The translations under genes and the position numbers were made by a program. Shown one piece after another: positions 63,248 to 64,000 of a stretch of DNA of 64,000 bases (its first letter is position 1; the number at the start of each line of letters is the position of its first letter). Under the pieces are notes generated by a model. That model saw nothing but the letters and a program-made list of their open reading frames with translations. It was not told where the DNA came from and searched no databases. Origin of the DNA: Geomonas propionica (GTDB taxonomy: Bacteria > Desulfobacterota > Desulfuromonadia > Geobacterales > Geobacteraceae); the NCBI RefSeq assembly GCF_016458235.1, contig NZ_JAEMHK010000006.1, positions 1 to 64,000 of the forward strand, written 5' to 3'.

Positions 63248-64000
63248 CTAGCGGGATTGCCAAAGTTTTTGCTCCCAGCGCCAGGCATCGGCGACGATGG
63301 TGTGCAGGTCGTTGTAGGACGGCGTCCAGCCAAGGACGGTGCGGATCTTGTCGGCGACGGCGATCAGGCTGTCGGGGTCGCCGGGACGCCGCGGTGCCTC
63401 GTTGACCTTGAAGTCCACGCCGCTTACGTCCTTCACCACCTTGATCACCTCGCGCACGCTGCTCCCCTTGCCGTACCCCACGTTGATGACGTCGGAGGCG
63501 CCGCCGCGCTCAAGATAGCGTAAGGCGAAGAGGTGCGCCGAGGCGAGATCCTCGATGTGGATGTAGTCGCGGATCCCGGTGCCGTCGGGGGTGTCGTAGT
63601 CGGTGCCAAAGATGGAAACGCCGTCGCGGGCGCCCAGGGCGGCCTGGCAGGCCACCTTGATCAGGTGGGTCGCCTCCGGCGTTCTTTGCCCCATGCGCGC
63701 CTGCGGGTCGGCGCCCGCCACGTTGAAGTAGCGCAGCGCCACGTAGGAGAAGCCGTGGGCGAAGGCGGCGTCGCGCAGCATCCACTCGCTCATGAGCTTT
63801 GAGGTCCCGTAGGGGTTGATGGGGGCGGTGCGGCTTACTTCCGAGGCGGCGCCCCCCTCGGGGAGGCCGTAGACCGCGGCGGTGCTCGAGAAGATGAAGC
63901 GCTCGACGCCGTGCTCCACGCAGGCCTGCAGGAGGTTCAGGGTGTTCCTGGTGTTGTTGCTGTAGTACTTGAGCGGCAGGGTTACCGACTCCGGGGCGAT
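63248..64000 (-). CDS. galE: UDP-glucose 4-epimerase, 5' end beyond the window
   Basis: 250 residues visible, missing roughly the first 80 (the NAD-binding GxxGxxG). Short-chain dehydrogenase catalytic set: SSTAAVYG and YGTSK (Tyr and Lys). Also ALRYFNVAGADPQARMGQ, GTGIRDYIHIEDLASAH and the C-terminal RRPGDPDSLIA, all typical GalE. Interconverts UDP-glucose and UDP-galactose for surface polysaccharide. Only 28 bases separate its stop from the yicC start, so they may be co-transcribed. Confidence 0.92.
   Translation of the reverse strand: MAPESVTLPLKYYSNNTRNTLNLLQACVEHGVERFIFSSTAAVYGLPEGGAASEVSRTAPINPYGTSKLMSEWMLRDAAFAHGFSYVALRYFNVAGADPQARMGQRTPEATHLIKVACQAALGARDGVSIFGTDYDTPDGTGIRDYIHIEDLASAHLFALRYLERGGASDVINVGYGKGSSVREVIKVVKDVSGVDFKVNEAPRRPGDPDSLIAVADKIRTVLGWTPSYNDLHTIVADAWRWEQKLWQSR

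Overview
The window is GC-rich, densely coded bacterial DNA. It most likely comes from the Geobacter/Geomonas/Citrifermentans group (Desulfuromonadia). The reasons are a full-length ImcH-type seven-heme NapC/NirT cytochrome, paired six-heme periplasmic cytochromes, a tetraheme cytochrome/Fe-S/NrfD quinone-linked module, an Ehr complex (complex I-like, related to group 4 hydrogenases but without the nickel-binding cysteines), a sigma-54 type promoter, and housekeeping genes of matching character. No tRNA, rRNA, intact transposase, prophage or CRISPR array was seen.

Layout, left to right. 0-5.5 kb: a YbjN-like gene, then a tight run of dipeptide epimerase, DUF819 membrane protein, small membrane protein, exported regulatory-like-domain protein, a 43-residue secreted peptide and an M23 peptidase, which together suggest work on murein peptides. 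5.5-8.5 kb: a candidate sigma-54 promoter drives a 44-residue lipoprotein, a 564-residue exported protein of unknown function and a TonB-like anchored protein. 8.5-12 kb: nucleoside deoxyribosyltransferase, MFS transporter, a transglutaminase-like gene broken at a run of nine C, and an exported metallo-beta-lactamase-fold protein. 12-18.6 kb: a decayed antitoxin fragment, then tamB and tamA on the minus strand. 19-24.3 kb: GNAT acetyltransferase, M20 peptidase, two six-heme cytochromes flanking a small exported protein, and NamZ. 24.3-35 kb: a possible structured RNA, a chemoreceptor, murB, a hybrid kinase, a PilZ protein, a cold-shock protein, a lipoprotein and a second hybrid kinase.

35-50 kb is an inner-membrane energy-conservation block: the six-gene Ehr complex (minus), a divergent tetraheme cytochrome/Fe-S/NrfD trio (plus), a second NuoL/HyfB-like subunit paired with an HTH-EIIA protein (minus), and imcH (minus). 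These are all candidates for moving electrons and ions between the menaquinone pool, periplasmic cytochromes and the membrane potential. 50-64 kb is core housekeeping: era / radical SAM / rnc; tmk / holB / ricT / metG; a YdcF protein; rpmB; ridA, rel, rpoZ, gmk, yicC; and the 3' part of galE, cut by the right edge.

Intergenic DNA carries several repeat families: two REPIN-like inverted pairs, a mirrored GGGGAC hairpin pair after the chemoreceptor, and a family built on GCAAAGRCGC/GGCGCAAAG motifs at three loci, one of which is a palindrome of about 210 bp containing six tandem 8-mers. All calls come from reading sequence and translated motifs; no database search was possible.
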